Assembly (NCBI RefSeq): GCF_022747945.1 | Contig: NZ_JALDST010000001.1 | Span: forward strand, 4,030,001-4,094,000 | Length of the DNA: 64,000 nucleotides | DNA from: Micromonospora sp. R77 | Lineage (GTDB): Bacteria > Actinomycetota > Actinomycetes > Mycobacteriales > Micromonosporaceae | Reading direction: 5' to 3' | Shown here: in pieces, positions 18,363 to 29,477 of the stretch | Numbering within the stretch: the stretch's first letter is position 1 | How the letters are laid out: each line of letters opens with the position of its first letter | Notes under the pieces: model-generated | What the model was told of the DNA's origin: nothing | What the model saw: the letters and a program-made list of their open reading frames with translations, nothing else | The model's database searches: none | Translations under genes and position numbers: made by a program

Positions 18363-19649
18363 TCAGCTCGCGGGTACGACGGTCACCGGGACGGCCGGGT
18401 CACCACCGGAGAGCTTCAGGCCCTCCCACGGGATGGAGATCAGGCACTCCCGCAGGTGCTCCCGGGACTCGTCCAGGGTCGGCAGCTCCACCGGCTCGCC
18501 GTCGACGACGAACGAGCGCTGGAGCAGGCGGTCGTTGGGCTGCCGGTCCGGTACGCCCTGCGGCACGATGACCTCCTCGGTCGCGGTGCCGGTCGGCTTG
18601 TGCCGGCGGACCGCCACCTTCCGGCCGCCGATGGTGGCCTTGTGCTCGGAGCGCTTGACCACCGGCCGCCCCTCGACCTCGACCAGCTTGTAGACCAGGC
18701 CGGCGGTGGGGGCGCCCGAGCCGGTGACCACGGCGGTGCCGGCGCCGTACATGTCCACCGGCTCGGCGGCGAGCGAGGCGATGGCGTACTCGTCGAGGTC
18801 GCCGGAGACGATGATCTTCGTCTCGGTGGCGCCCAGCGAGTCGAGCAGCTCCCGGGACTGCTGGGCGATGACCGCCAGGTCGCCGGAGTCGATCCGGACC
18901 GCCCGCAGCTCCGGCCCGGCCACCTCGATGGCGTTGCGGATGCCCTGGCTGATGTCGTACGTGTCGACCAGCAGGGTGGTGTCCTTGCCGAGGGTGGCGA
19001 CCTGCGAGGCGAACGCCGTCTTCTCGTCGTCGTGCAGCAGGGTGAACGCGTGCGCGGCCGTGCCGGCGGTGGGGATGCCGTAGCGCTGCCCGGCGGCCAG
19101 GTTGGAGGTGAACCGGAACCCGGCCAGGTAGGCCGCCCGGGCGGCGGCCACCGCGGCCTCCTCGTGGGCCCGCCGGGAACCCATCTCGATCAGGGCCCGC
19201 CCGCGGGCCGCGGTCACCATCCGGGCGGCCGCCGCGGCGACCGCGCAGTCGTGGTTGAGCACCGACAGGGCCAGCGTCTCCAGCACCACGCACTCGGCGA
19301 AGCCGCCGGAGACGGTGAGGATCGGGGAGCCGGGGAAGAAGAGCTCACCCTCGGCGTACCCCTCGATGTCGCCGGTGAAGCGGTAGTTGGTCAGCCACTC
19401 GGCGGCCGCGGCGTCGACCACCCCGGTACGGCGCAGGAACTCGACCTCCTCGGCGTCGAACCGGAAGTCGCGGATCATGTCGACCAGCCGCCCGGTGCCG
19501 GCGACCACGCCGTAGCGGCGGCCGGCGGGCAGCCGCCGGCTGAACACCTCGAAGACGCAGCGCCGGTCGGCGGTGCCGTCCCGCAGGGCGGCACTGACCA
19601 TGGTCAGCTCGTAGTGGTCGGTCAGCAGCGCGGGGCGAAGGGTGCTCAC
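18363..19649 (-). CDS. pncB: Nicotinate phosphoribosyltransferase
   Basis: Makes nicotinate mononucleotide from nicotinate and PRPP. 428 aa; N-terminal LLTDHYELTM, the EMGSRRAH loop and the VRIDSGDL phosphate-binding segment are family marks. GTG 19649 is preceded by TAGGCT with a 6-nt gap, so transcription is probably leaderless. pncA follows 15 nt downstream. The neighbouring clpS-DUF2017 pair on the other side of two genes recalls Rv1330c-Rv1332. Confidence 0.92.
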   Translation of the reverse strand: MSTLRPALLTDHYELTMVSAALRDGTADRRCVFEVFSRRLPAGRRYGVVAGTGRLVDMIRDFRFDAEEVEFLRRTGVVDAAAAEWLTNYRFTGDIEGYAEGELFFPGSPILTVSGGFAECVVLETLALSVLNHDCAVAAAAARMVTAARGRALIEMGSRRAHEEAAVAAARAAYLAGFRFTSNLAAGQRYGIPTAGTAAHAFTLLHDDEKTAFASQVATLGKDTTLLVDTYDISQGIRNAIEVAGPELRAVRIDSGDLAVIAQQSRELLDSLGATETKIIVSGDLDEYAIASLAAEPVDMYGAGTAVVTGSGAPTAGLVYKLVEVEGRPVVKRSEHKATIGGRKVAVRRHKPTGTATEEVIVPQGVPDRQPNDRLLQRSFVVDGEPVELPTLDESREHLRECLISIPWEGLKLSGGDPAVPVTVVPAS

Positions 19650-19665
19650 CGCCCCAGCCTAGAGT

Positions 19666-22342
19666 TCAGGCCGGATCCCCGCCGTCGTGGCCCGGCATCG
19701 ACCGCAGGGCGGCCCGCAGTTCGGCCCGCCCCGCCACGCCGAGCTTGCTGTAGACCCGTTGCAGGTGGTTCTCCACGGTGCGGCTGGACAGGAAGAGCCG
19801 TTCCGCGATCGCCCGGCTGGTCACCCCGTCGGCGGCGAGCCGGGCCACCTGCCACTCCCGGTCGGTGAGCGCCGGCTGCAGCAGACGCAGCGCCGGGGTG
19901 GAGATGCCGTCCGCCGCGCCGAGCAGGACGGCGAGGCGTTCCCGCGCGGCACCCGAGGCGGCGGAGCGGGCCCGGGTCAGCCGGTGCAGCGCCAGCGCGG
20001 TGGCCTCGGCGGCGTACACGGTCAGCTCCCGGGCGGTGAACCCGTCGGCGGCCGCGAGCAGTTCGGTGGCGGAGCCGGCCGCGGCGGCCCGGGCGTACCG
20101 GGCGAGCAGCGGGGGCAGCACCCCGTCCACCTGCTCGGAGAGTTCGGTCAACCGCTGCGCCACCGTACGTCGGGTGCCGTCGGTGCAGGTCGGCCCGACC
20201 GGCGCGCTGGCCTGGTCGAGCCGGACCAGGTCGAGCAGGACCAGCACCTCGTGGCCGGCGAGCCCGTCGGCGCGCAGCCGGTCGGCGAGGGCGCCGAGGT
20301 GCTTGGCAGGCGCCGGCAGGTCGCCCCCGACGGCGAGGACCGCGCCCCGCGCCTGCTCCAACCAGGGATAGAGGATCGCCATCCCGGGCATGGGTGCGGT
20401 CCGCCTCGGCCATCGCCGCCGCGGCGTGCGCCGCGTCGCCGCGCAGGGCCGCCGCCTGGGCCCGCTCGGCGTGCGCCAACCCGGCGTAGACCCGGCTGGT
20501 GGCGAGCACCGCACAGGCACCCAGGCTGGTCTTCAGCGCGGTGTCGCTCTGCCCGCGCAGCCGGGCCGCGTACGCCTGGAGGATGGCCAGGTAGCCGGTG
20601 CCGAGCCGGAAGTCACCCGCACCGGCGAGGTCGGCGAACTCGTCGGCCACGATCGCGTCGATGCCGGCCAGGTCCCCGGCGAGCGCCAGCCGGGTGCCGC
20701 GGGCCAGTTCCATCGCGAGCTGGAGGTAGGGCATGTCGCCCCGCCAGCGGGTCATCTCGGCCTGGACCCGGGCGATCGCGGTGGCGCTGCGCCGGAACCG
20801 GCCCTGGGCCGCCTGGAGGTGGGCGAGGGTGCAGCGGGCCAGCTCCCGGGCGGCGACCGGGGCGGCGGGCCGGTCCAGCACCGCCTGGGCCAGGCGTACC
20901 GCGGGGTCGGTGTCCAGGCGGTGCAGCCGCATGATCGCCTCGAACGCCCGGACCCGGGTCCGGTGGGCCGGGTCGGCCAGCTCGTCGGCGCGCGCGGCGA
21001 TCTCCTCCACGGTGGCCTCGCGGCTGAGTCCCCAGTAGCTGACCATGCCCCGCACGGTCAGCCAACGGCTGCGCCGGCCGTCGCAGACGATCTCCCCGGC
21101 GACCGAGTCGAGCACCCGGATCGCCTCGTCCGGCCGGTCGCCGAACATCAGGATGGTGGCGAGCAGTTCTGCGGCGTCGAACCCGCCGTCGGCGTCCAGC
21201 GCCGCGCGGGCCAGCCGGGTCGCCAGGGGTACGTCGTAGCGGCCGAAGGCCTGCGCCGCGGCGTCGAGGAGCAGGGCCGGATCCTGGGCGGTGCCGGAGT
21301 CGAGCCGCCAGACGGCCACCCGGAGCAGGTCGTCCCGGCGGCGCTTGCCGACCTCTTCCAGCAGACCGGCCAGGTTCGCCTGGAGCCGGCGGGTCCGGCT
21401 CACCGGGCACTGCCGGCGCATCACCTCGCCGTAGAGCGGGTGGGCCAGCCGCACGTCGAGCCGCCGGTCGTCGTGCACCAGGCTGATCAGGCCGCGCTCC
21501 TCGGCCGTTTCCACGTCGGCCGGGTCGACCGCCCGCTCCAGCAGGTGCAGGCCGAGCGGTTCGCCGAACGCGACCAGCTCGACCACCGAACGGACGCCGT
21601 CGGTGAGCTGGCCGATCCGGGTGCCGATCAGGTCGGTCAGGCTCGGTGCCAGCTCCAGCCGACCGGTCCACTTCCAGATCCCGTACGTGCGGGTCAGCTC
21701 GCCGCCGCCGGCCGCGGCCAGGACCAGCTCGCGCAGCAGCAGCGGATTGCCCGCGGAGAGCCGGAACAGCCGCTCGGCGGACCCGGCGTCGACCGGGCCG
21801 CCCAGGATGGCGGCGAGCAGACCGGTGGTCTCGGCTGCGCCGAGCGGGCCGAGCTCGACCAGTTCGACCAGGTCGTCGGTCCAGAGTGCCCGGATCGGCA
21901 GCGGGATCTGTTCGCCGTCGCGCAGCGTCCCGACGACGATGGTGTTGTCGGCCCGGGCGAGCAGGTGCACCAGCGCGGCCGAGGGCGGGTCGAGCAGGTG
22001 CGCGTCGTCGACGGCCAGCACGACGGGCCGCCCGGCGGCCTGTTCCTGCAGCACGTCCACGGCCCAGCGCAGGATGCCGGCGGGGGAGAGCCCCTGGGGC
22101 TGGTCGGCGGGGAGCACCTGGACCAGCCCGCCGAACGGGAGGGCGGCGGTGGCGGCGCTGGCCGAGGCGGACCAGATCGCGTAGCGGTCGGTCGGGAGGG
22201 CGGCGACGCCCTCCCGCAGCAGCCGGCTCTTGCCGACTCCCGCGCTGCCGCTGAAGATCAGCCCGCGTCCCCGGGGGCCGCCGACCGCCGACAGCAGCCG
22301 GCTGAGCTCGTCCGTTCGGCCGACGAAGTCCCACCGACTCAT
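19666..22342 (-). CDS. LAL-type LuxR-family regulator, frame broken near 20385
   Basis: Large ATP-binding regulator. N-terminal AAA/STAND domain with Walker A (SGSAGVGKSRLL) and Walker B (VVLAVDDAHLLD), a helical repeat middle, and a C-terminal LuxR helix-turn-helix (LTDREWQVARLAADGV ... SSRTVENHLQRVYSKL). The N-terminal part reads in one frame to about 20390 and the rest in another; removing one base from the CCCGGG at 20383-20388 joins them into about 891 aa. Start ATG 22342 is favoured because TATGCT lies 6 nt upstream (leaderless); ATG 22420 also opens the frame. Inducer and targets unknown. Confidence 0.78.
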
Positions 22343-22541
22343 CCGAGCAGCATATCGACGGAATTCCGTCCGCAGGGGCTCCGTCACGCTCTGAAGTTGA
22401 GTAGTCTGGCCATTACTCATGAGTATCGACGGTGTTCAGCGAGCACGTGTGTCGCCCGTACTCTTCCCGCATCCGCACCCCGACACCGGATGAATACGCC
22501 GCGATCGGACCGCAACCGATCGCCTGACCGGGAGGCCGCTG

Positions 22542-24056
22542 ATGAAGCCGGGTCCTCTCCCCGCGGTCGACGTGCCCGCCCCGAACGGGGCGGCCGACCC
22601 GCCGCGCCCCGCACCGCTGCCCGACCCGTCCGAGGTCGCCCCGCCGGGACCGGAGGAACCGCTGGCCGTCGTGGCCGCCGGTCCGGCCGGCGCGGGTCGG
22701 CGCCAGGTGCTCGCCGCCCTGCTCGGGACCGAACCCGGGATGCTCGCCGTGCCCGCCGGCAGCTGCCTGGTGCTCCACCACGCCCGGGTGCCGACCCGGG
22801 CCGCGTACGTCCCGGGCTACCGCCAACCACACGCCTACGGCGCCGACCCGACGGCGGCCGGCCCGGCGCTGGCCCGCCCGCCCCGCCGGGTGGAGCTGGG
22901 CCTGCCCGACCCGCTGCTGCGCCACTTCGCTGTCGTGGACACGCCGGACACCGGCTCGCTCGGGGTGGCCGGCGCCTGGGTCCTGCTCGACGCGGTCGGG
23001 CGGGCCGGCGCGCTGCTCTTCGTGATCTCCGCGGACCAGGCCTTCACGGCCGCCGAGCTGCAGCTGCTGGCCGAGGTCTCGCGTACCCGGTGGAGGTCGT
23101 CTTCGCGGTCACCCCGGGCGCGGTCGGCTGGTCGACCGGCTCCGACGGCGCGGCCACGCCGGCGAACGCCCGTCCGGTCGACCCCGTCGAGGTCTGCGTG
23201 GCGGCCCACCGCGCCGCGTTGCTCGCCGCCGTGCCCGGCCTCGCCGCCGCCCGCTGGCACCCGATGCACCCGGCGGGGCACGCCGCTGCGCCGGGCACTG
23301 GTCGGCTGGGCCGCCGACGAAGGGCTGCGCCGGGCCAGCGCGGAGCCGCCTGAGCCGGCCGGTACGCAGGGCCGGGTGACGGTCGTGGCGGGGCTCGACC
23401 CGGGTGATCTGACCGAGCGGCTCGACCGGCAGGCGCGCTCCTGCGCCCAGCGGATCCGTCAGGACCTCGCCCTCGAACTGGCCAACATCCACCTGCGGGT
23501 GGTGCAGGAGATCGTCTTCGGGGTCGGCTGCTCCGGCCTGCCGCAGCTGCTCGACCGGGAGATGACGGCCCTGTCCCTGCTGGCCACGACGCAGTGCGAC
23601 GAGGCCGCCCGGGGCCTGGTCGACGGGGCCGCCGCCCGGGTCTTCGGTGGGCCGCTGTCCGCAGGCGTACGCCGCCGGATCACCCGCGCGGTGCGCTGGG
23701 GCCTCGGTGACCACCCGGGCGGCCGGGAGCTGGACCGGGTGCTCCTGGTCACCAGCACCGCCGGGGTGGCCGGACTGGCCGGCGCCGGGGCGCTGGAGGC
23801 GCTGGACTGCTTCCCCGGCGCGGAGCGCGACGAGCTGCTGCCCCCGGTCGGGGTGGCGCTCTCCGGCGGCTGCTGGCAGCACTGGCGCAGCCCCGGCAAC
23901 GACGATCCGAACGGGGCGCGCTCCTGGGCGCAGCGGGCGCTGCGCGAGGTGGAGCTCGAACTCTGCCGCGAGGTGTCCCGCCGGTTCGAGGTGATCCGTC
24001 TCTCGTTGGGCACGGTGCTGACCGATGCTGTCGACCACGGCATCCTGCTCGCCTGA
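22542..24056 (+). CDS. P-loop NTPase-like protein, possibly GTPase-related
   Basis: 504 aa. Residues about 42-60 resemble a P-loop ([18 protein letters not shown]), but the invariant Lys is Arg; [11 protein letters not shown] near residue 130 resembles the G3/DTPG motif. The C-terminal half is helical. Middle residues (23084-23278) read as Arg/Ser/Pro-rich nonsense in this frame and as normal protein ([14 protein letters not shown]...) in the next, so two compensating one-base errors are likely. ATG 22542 has GGGAGG 6 nt upstream. Role unknown; a dynamin-like or regulatory GTPase is a guess. Confidence 0.6.
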   Translation: MKPGPLPAVDVPAPNGAADPPRPAPLPDPSEVAPPGPEEPLAVVAAGPAGAGRRQVLAALLGTEPGMLAVPAGSCLVLHHARVPTRAAYVPGYRQPHAYGADPTAAGPALARPPRRVELGLPDPLLRHFAVVDTPDTGSLGVAGAWVLLDAVGRAGALLFVISADQAFTAAELQLLAEVSRTRWRSSSRSPRARSAGRPAPTARPRRRTPVRSTPSRSAWRPTAPRCSPPCPASPPPAGTRCTRRGTPLRRALVGWAADEGLRRASAEPPEPAGTQGRVTVVAGLDPGDLTERLDRQARSCAQRIRQDLALELANIHLRVVQEIVFGVGCSGLPQLLDREMTALSLLATTQCDEAARGLVDGAAARVFGGPLSAGVRRRITRAVRWGLGDHPGGRELDRVLLVTSTAGVAGLAGAGALEALDCFPGAERDELLPPVGVALSGGCWQHWRSPGNDDPNGARSWAQRALREVELELCREVSRRFEVIRLSLGTVLTDAVDHGILLA

Positions 24057-24171
24057 GGGCGGCGCGGCCGTCGGCCGTACCGGGCCGTTTCCGTCGGCCC
24101 GGGCGGCCGATCCGCGCCGACCCGGCGTTCCGGTTCATCGGTTCCCCGGATCCGGTGGCACGATGGGGGGC

Positions 24172-24462
24172 ATGGCGGCTCCACAGGTTGCACCGGTCGA
24201 GACGCCGGACACCGACGAGGTGCCGGTCTCGGACCGGCCGTGGGTGACGATCGTCTGGGACGACCCGGTGAACCTCATGACGTACGTGACCTGGGTCTTC
24301 CAGAAGCTCTTCGGTTACAGCAAGGAGAAGGCGGAGCAGTTGATGCTCGACGTGCACCACAAGGGGCGGGCGGTGGTCTCCAGCGGCGCCCGGGAGCGGA
24401 TGGAGCACGACGCGTCGCAGCTGCACGCGTACGGGCTGTGGGCCACGGTGGACCGGTCATGA
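24172..24462 (+). CDS. clpS: ATP-dependent Clp protease adaptor ClpS
   Basis: 96 aa. Delivers N-degron substrates to ClpAP/ClpCP. The core [20 protein letters not shown] and the VHHKGRAVV segment are diagnostic. ATG 24172 is chosen over ATG 24163 because CACGAT ends 7 nt before it, the usual leaderless spacing in this window. Overlaps the DUF2017 gene by ATGA, so the two are translationally coupled, as in M. tuberculosis Rv1331-Rv1332. Confidence 0.93.
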   Translation: MAAPQVAPVETPDTDEVPVSDRPWVTIVWDDPVNLMTYVTWVFQKLFGYSKEKAEQLMLDVHHKGRAVVSSGARERMEHDASQLHAYGLWATVDRS

Positions 24463-24959
24463 GCATGTTCCGTCGCCACGGCGACCGGTACGTCGCCACC
24501 TTCGCCGTCGACGAGGTCCGGGTGCTGCGCAAGGTCGCCTCCGAGGTGGTCGGCCTGCTCACCGACGGGTTCGACCACACCGACCCGGTGGTGGGCCGGC
24601 TCTTCCCCGAGGTCTACCCGGACGACTCGGCGAGCACCGCCGAGTTCCGCCGGTACACCGAGGGCGACCTGAAGACCGCGAAGATCGACCAGGCCGGCGC
24701 GATCCTGGCCGCCCTGCCCGACGAGGCCGGTGGGGAGGTACGCCTGGACGCGGAGGCGGCCGAGGCGTGGCTGCGGGCGCTCAACGACGCCCGGCTGGCG
24801 ATGGGCGTCCGCCTGGAGATCAAGGACGGCACGGACCTGGGCGAGGAGCTCGACGACGCGGTCGCCGAGGACCCGACCTCCTCCCGGGTGTTCCAACTGT
24901 CGGTCTACGCCTATCTCGGCTATCTGCAGGAGTCCCTGCTCAACGCCCTGATCGACTGA
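24459..24959 (+). CDS. DUF2017 family protein
   Basis: 166 aa, soluble, acidic. Orthologue of M. tuberculosis Rv1332 by position and pattern ([14 protein letters not shown] at the N-terminus, [17 protein letters not shown] at the C-terminus). Always found next to clpS in actinobacteria, suggesting a link with ClpS-Clp proteolysis, but the role is unknown. Starts in the clpS stop codon. Confidence 0.88.
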   Translation: MSMFRRHGDRYVATFAVDEVRVLRKVASEVVGLLTDGFDHTDPVVGRLFPEVYPDDSASTAEFRRYTEGDLKTAKIDQAGAILAALPDEAGGEVRLDAEAAEAWLRALNDARLAMGVRLEIKDGTDLGEELDDAVAEDPTSSRVFQLSVYAYLGYLQESLLNALID

Positions 24960-25014
24960 TCCGTGACGGTTGCCACCTCGCCGGTGGAGACCGGCAGGCG
25001 CTAGGCTGGGCGGC

Positions 25015-25503
25015 GTGCTGAGCATCGACCGGTCGATCATCGACGCGATCGTCGCCCACGCGCGCCGCGACCACCCGGACGAGGCGTGCGGCGTGGTCGC
25101 CGGTCCCGTCGGCAGCGACACCCCGACCCGGCACATCCCGATGGAGAATTCGGCCCGCTCCATGACGTTCTACGAGTTCGACTCGATGGAGCACCTGCGG
25201 GTGTGGCGGGAGATGGACGACCGCGACGAGGAACCCGTCGTCATCTACCACTCGCACACCGCGACCGAGGCCTACCCGTCCCGGACTGACGTCTCCTTCG
25301 CCGGTGAGCCGGGCGCGCACTACCTGCTCGTCTCGACCCGTGAGCCCGACTCGGAGGAGATCCGCTCCTTCCGGATCGTCGACGGCGTGGTCACCGAGGA
25401 GCCGGTCCGCATCGTGGATGCCGCCGTGGACCCGCACGCCGTCCAGTCCTACATGTTCGGGCAGAGCCCGGCGACGGTCGACTACGAGTGTTCCGGCAGC
25501 TGA
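25015..25503 (+). CDS. mec: JAMM/MPN metallopeptidase Mec
   Basis: 162 aa zinc peptidase. In M. tuberculosis Mec cleaves CysO-cysteine to free cysteine. JAMM residues present: Glu23 (DEACG), His79 and His81 in YHSHT, Ser89 and Asp92 in SRTD. GTG start at 25015 with TAGGCT 7 nt upstream, so leaderless. First gene of a mec-cysO-cysM run, 68 nt before cysO. Confidence 0.92.
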   Translation: MLSIDRSIIDAIVAHARRDHPDEACGVVAGPVGSDTPTRHIPMENSARSMTFYEFDSMEHLRVWREMDDRDEEPVVIYHSHTATEAYPSRTDVSFAGEPGAHYLLVSTREPDSEEIRSFRIVDGVVTEEPVRIVDAAVDPHAVQSYMFGQSPATVDYECSGS

Positions 25504-25571
25504 CCGTTCAGCACCGGCACCTCCACCTGCGTCCCGTCACCCGGCACGACCCGAACAAGGAGCACGACATC

Positions 25572-26901
<1,330 letters not shown>

Positions 26902-26908
26902 CGGGGCA

Positions 26909-26947
26909 GCGTGGGACGGGTCGGCGGACGGCCGGTCGGTCCCACGC
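26909..26947 (+). terminator. Probable terminator after cysM
   Basis: 9-bp perfect arms (26909-26917 with 26939-26947) around a GC-rich loop with further pairing, 7 nt after the cysM stop. Confidence 0.5.
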
Positions 26948-27033
26948 CGCTCCCGGCCCGTCACCGGACGTGTGCGGGTGTCACGTTGATGACATCTTCC
27001 GGCAGATGATTCTTGCCGCGCAGCGCGTCAGCG

Positions 27034-27039
27034 TAGGCT
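27034..27039 (+). promoter_or_regulatory. -10 element of a leaderless promoter
   Basis: TAGGCT, followed after 7 nt by GTG 27047. Same hexamer and spacing precede mec (25002-25007) and, at 6 nt, pncB. Confidence 0.6.
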
Positions 27040-27046
27040 GCGCAGC

Positions 27047-27127
27047 GTGGCGTACGCGTCGGTAGAGATCATCGGCGAGGTGGGTGCCGGCGTGTCGACT
27101 ACTTTGTGTGACAGCGGGACGACATGA
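27047..27127 (+). CDS. Small leaderless ORF, 26 aa, coupled to the MBL gene
   Basis: GTG 27047 to TGA 27125-27127, product starting (M)AYASVEIIGEVGAGVST and ending TTLCDSGTT. Its stop overlaps the ATG of the MBL hydrolase (ATGA at 27124-27127), and its start sits 7 nt after a TAGGCT -10, the same spacing used by annotated neighbours. It could be a leader peptide that passes ribosomes to the MBL gene, or a chance frame. It occupies the place of Rv1337/murI in the tuberculosis gene order. No homologue recognised. Confidence 0.4.
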   Translation: MAYASVEIIGEVGAGVSTTLCDSGTT

Positions 27128-27873
27128 TGCGACTGACCGTGCTGGGCTGCGCGGGCAGCTTCCCCGGCCCCGAGTCCCCCTGTTCCGCCTACCTCGTCGA
27201 GGCGGAGGGCTTCCGCCTCCTGGTCGACTTCGGCTCCGGCTCGCTGTCGACGCTCCAGCGGTACGTGGGGCTGCACGCCCCCGACGCGATCCTCCTCACC
27301 CACCTGCACTGCGACCACATGCTCGACGCGGTGTCCTACGTGGTGGTGCGCCGGTACGCCCCGGACGGGCCGTACCCGCCCCTGCCGGTGTACGCCCCCG
27401 CCGGTGCGCCGGACCGGTTGGCGGCGGCGTACGGGCAGGAGGACAGCACCGTCGACGACGTCTACCAGTTCTACGCCCTGCAACCGGGCACCTTCCCGAT
27501 CGGACCGTTCGCGGTCACCGTGGACCGGGTGAACCATCCGATCGAGACGTACGGGGTGCGGCTGGAGCACGACGGGCGGGCGCTCTGCTACTCGTCCGAC
27601 ACCGCGCCCTGCGACGCGTTGCTGCGGCTGGCCCAGGGCGCCGACCTCTTCCTCTGCGAGGCCAGCTATCTCGACGGGGTGGAGAACCCGCCCGATCTGC
27701 ACCTGACCGGCCGGGAGGCCGGCGAGGTGGCGACCAAGGCGGGCGTGGGCCGGCTGCTGCTGACCCATCTGGTCGCGGCCTGGGGCAGTGAGGCGCACAC
27801 CGTCGCCTCGGCCGCGGCGGCCTACGACGGTCCGCTCGAGGTGGCCCGCCCGGGTGCCTCCTACGACGTCTGA
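27124..27873 (+). CDS. MBL-fold metallohydrolase (Rv1339-like)
   Basis: 249 aa. HxHxDH motif is HLHCDH; further ligands lie in VNHPIETYG, SSDTAPC and LTHLVAAW. Orthologue of M. tuberculosis Rv1339, reported as an atypical cyclic-AMP phosphodiesterase; that activity is inferred for this one. ATG 27124 or 27127; a small ORF feeds into it through an ATGA overlap. Followed 57 nt later by rph, the tuberculosis order. Confidence 0.85.
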   Translation: MMRLTVLGCAGSFPGPESPCSAYLVEAEGFRLLVDFGSGSLSTLQRYVGLHAPDAILLTHLHCDHMLDAVSYVVVRRYAPDGPYPPLPVYAPAGAPDRLAAAYGQEDSTVDDVYQFYALQPGTFPIGPFAVTVDRVNHPIETYGVRLEHDGRALCYSSDTAPCDALLRLAQGADLFLCEASYLDGVENPPDLHLTGREAGEVATKAGVGRLLLTHLVAAWGSEAHTVASAAAAYDGPLEVARPGASYDV

Positions 27874-27930
27874 GCGGCACGGGTGCACCGGGGGGCGGGT
27901 CCGACCACGGCACCGCATAGGGTGCAGGGC

Positions 27931-28659
27931 ATGGCGCGACCTGACGGGCGACTGCCCGACCAACTCCGACCGGTGACCCTGACCCGGGGCTGGAGCACCC
28001 ACCCGGAGGGCTCGGTCCTCGTCGAGTTCGGCGACACCCGGGTGCTCTGCACCGCCAGCGTGACGGAGGGGGTGCCCCGCTGGCGCAAGGGCTCCGGGCT
28101 GGGCTGGGTGACCGCCGAGTACGCGATGCTGCCCCGCGCCACGAACACCCGCTCCGACCGGGAGAGCGTCAAGGGCCGGGTCGGTGGGCGTACCCATGAG
28201 ATCTCCCGCCTGATCGGGCGGAGCCTGCGGGCCGCCATCGACCTGAAGGCGCTCGGCGAGAACTCGATCGTGCTCGACTGCGACGTGCTCCAGGCCGACG
28301 GCGGCACCCGCACCGCGGCGATCACCGGCGCGTACGTGGCGCTGCACGACGCGGTGACCTGGCTGGCCGGGCGGAAGTCCCTCGCCGGCAAGGTGGAGAA
28401 CGTGATGCACCGGTCGGTCGCCGCGGTCAGCGTCGGCATCATCGCCGGTGAGCCACGGCTGGACCTCTGCTACACCGAGGACGTGGCCGCCGAGGTGGAC
28501 ATGAACGTGGTCTGCACCGGGACCGGTGACTTCGTCGAGGTGCAGGGGACGGGCGAGGACGGCGTCTTCTCCCGTCAGCAGCTCGACGCCCTGCTCGACC
28601 TCGGCGTGCTGGGCTGCCTGGAACTCGCGGACGCCCAGCGGAAGGCACTCGCCTCATGA
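27931..28659 (+). CDS. rph: Ribonuclease PH
   Basis: Phosphorolytic 3'-5' exoribonuclease that trims tRNA 3' ends; works as a hexamer. 242 aa, RNase PH core complete: RVLCTASV, the Arg-rich patch near [42 protein letters not shown] 27931 with TAGGGT 7 nt upstream, a leaderless arrangement. Overlaps rdgB by ATGA. Confidence 0.94.
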   Translation: MARPDGRLPDQLRPVTLTRGWSTHPEGSVLVEFGDTRVLCTASVTEGVPRWRKGSGLGWVTAEYAMLPRATNTRSDRESVKGRVGGRTHEISRLIGRSLRAAIDLKALGENSIVLDCDVLQADGGTRTAAITGAYVALHDAVTWLAGRKSLAGKVENVMHRSVAAVSVGIIAGEPRLDLCYTEDVAAEVDMNVVCTGTGDFVEVQGTGEDGVFSRQQLDALLDLGVLGCLELADAQRKALAS

Positions 28660-29273
28660 ACAAGGTCCTGCTCGCCACCCGGAACCGGAAGAAGCTCGTC
28701 GAGCTGCAGCGGATCCTCGACGGCGCGCTCGGCGCGCACCGGATCGCCCTGGTCGGCCTCGACGACGTCGAGGAATACCCGGAGCTGCCGGAGACCGGGC
28801 TGACCTTCGGTGAGAACGCGCTGATCAAGGCGCGGGAGGGCTGCCGGCGTACCGGCCTGCCCACCATCGCCGACGACTCGGGCATCGCGGTCGACGCGCT
28901 CAACGGCATGCCGGGTGTGTTCAGCGCCCGCTGGGCCGGCCGGCACGGCGACGACCGGGCCAACCTCCAGTTGGTGCTGGACCAGGTTGCCGACGTACCC
29001 GACGAGCACCGGGGCGCGGCCTTCGTCTGCACGGTCGCGCTGGTGCTGCCCGGCGGCAAGGAGCACCTGGTCGACGGCCGGCAGTCGGGGCGGCTGCTGC
29101 GAGCGCCGCGCGGCGAGGGCGGCTTCGGCTACGACCCGATCTTTCTCGGCGACGGTCAGGACCGCACGAACGCGGAGCTGACCCCGCAGGAGAAGGACGC
29201 CATCAGCCACCGCGGCAAGGCCCTGCGAGACCTCGCCAAGCTCGTCGCCAAGGTCCTCCCGCCAACCCTCTGA
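28656..29273 (+). CDS. rdgB: Non-canonical purine NTP pyrophosphatase (RdgB/HAM1)
   Basis: Removes dITP/XTP from the nucleotide pool. 205 aa; N-terminal [13 protein letters not shown] and the catalytic [13 protein letters not shown] are visible, as is the FGYDPIF segment. Start overlaps the rph stop (ATGA), so translation is coupled; the two always sit together in actinobacteria. Confidence 0.94.
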   Translation: MNKVLLATRNRKKLVELQRILDGALGAHRIALVGLDDVEEYPELPETGLTFGENALIKAREGCRRTGLPTIADDSGIAVDALNGMPGVFSARWAGRHGDDRANLQLVLDQVADVPDEHRGAAFVCTVALVLPGGKEHLVDGRQSGRLLRAPRGEGGFGYDPIFLGDGQDRTNAELTPQEKDAISHRGKALRDLAKLVAKVLPPTL

Positions 29274-29350
29274 CCCCCGCCTGCCCGCGCCCATAACGCC
29301 CGCGCCCCGCCGCGTCCGCGCCCCCTTGCGCTGCGCGCATCCAGGTGCCC

Positions 29351-29410
29351 GCAGTTTCTGGGAAAGAGGGCTCATTCCGCGTGGAATGGCCACTCTTTCC
29401 CAGAAACTGC
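29351..29410. repeat. 60-nt near-complete palindrome
   Basis: Two perfect 18-nt arms (29351-29368 and 29393-29410) enclose an inner palindrome CATTCC-GCGT-GGAATG, forming one long hairpin between the convergent rdgB and hut genes. Position suits a two-way terminator; its length and complexity look like a dispersed palindromic repeat of Micromonosporaceae. Confidence 0.75.
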
Positions 29411-29477
29411 GGTTACGTGCGGGGGCGGCACCGCGCCGCGGGTGCGGCGTGGAGGTCGCGAGTGGGGGCGGGGCGGG

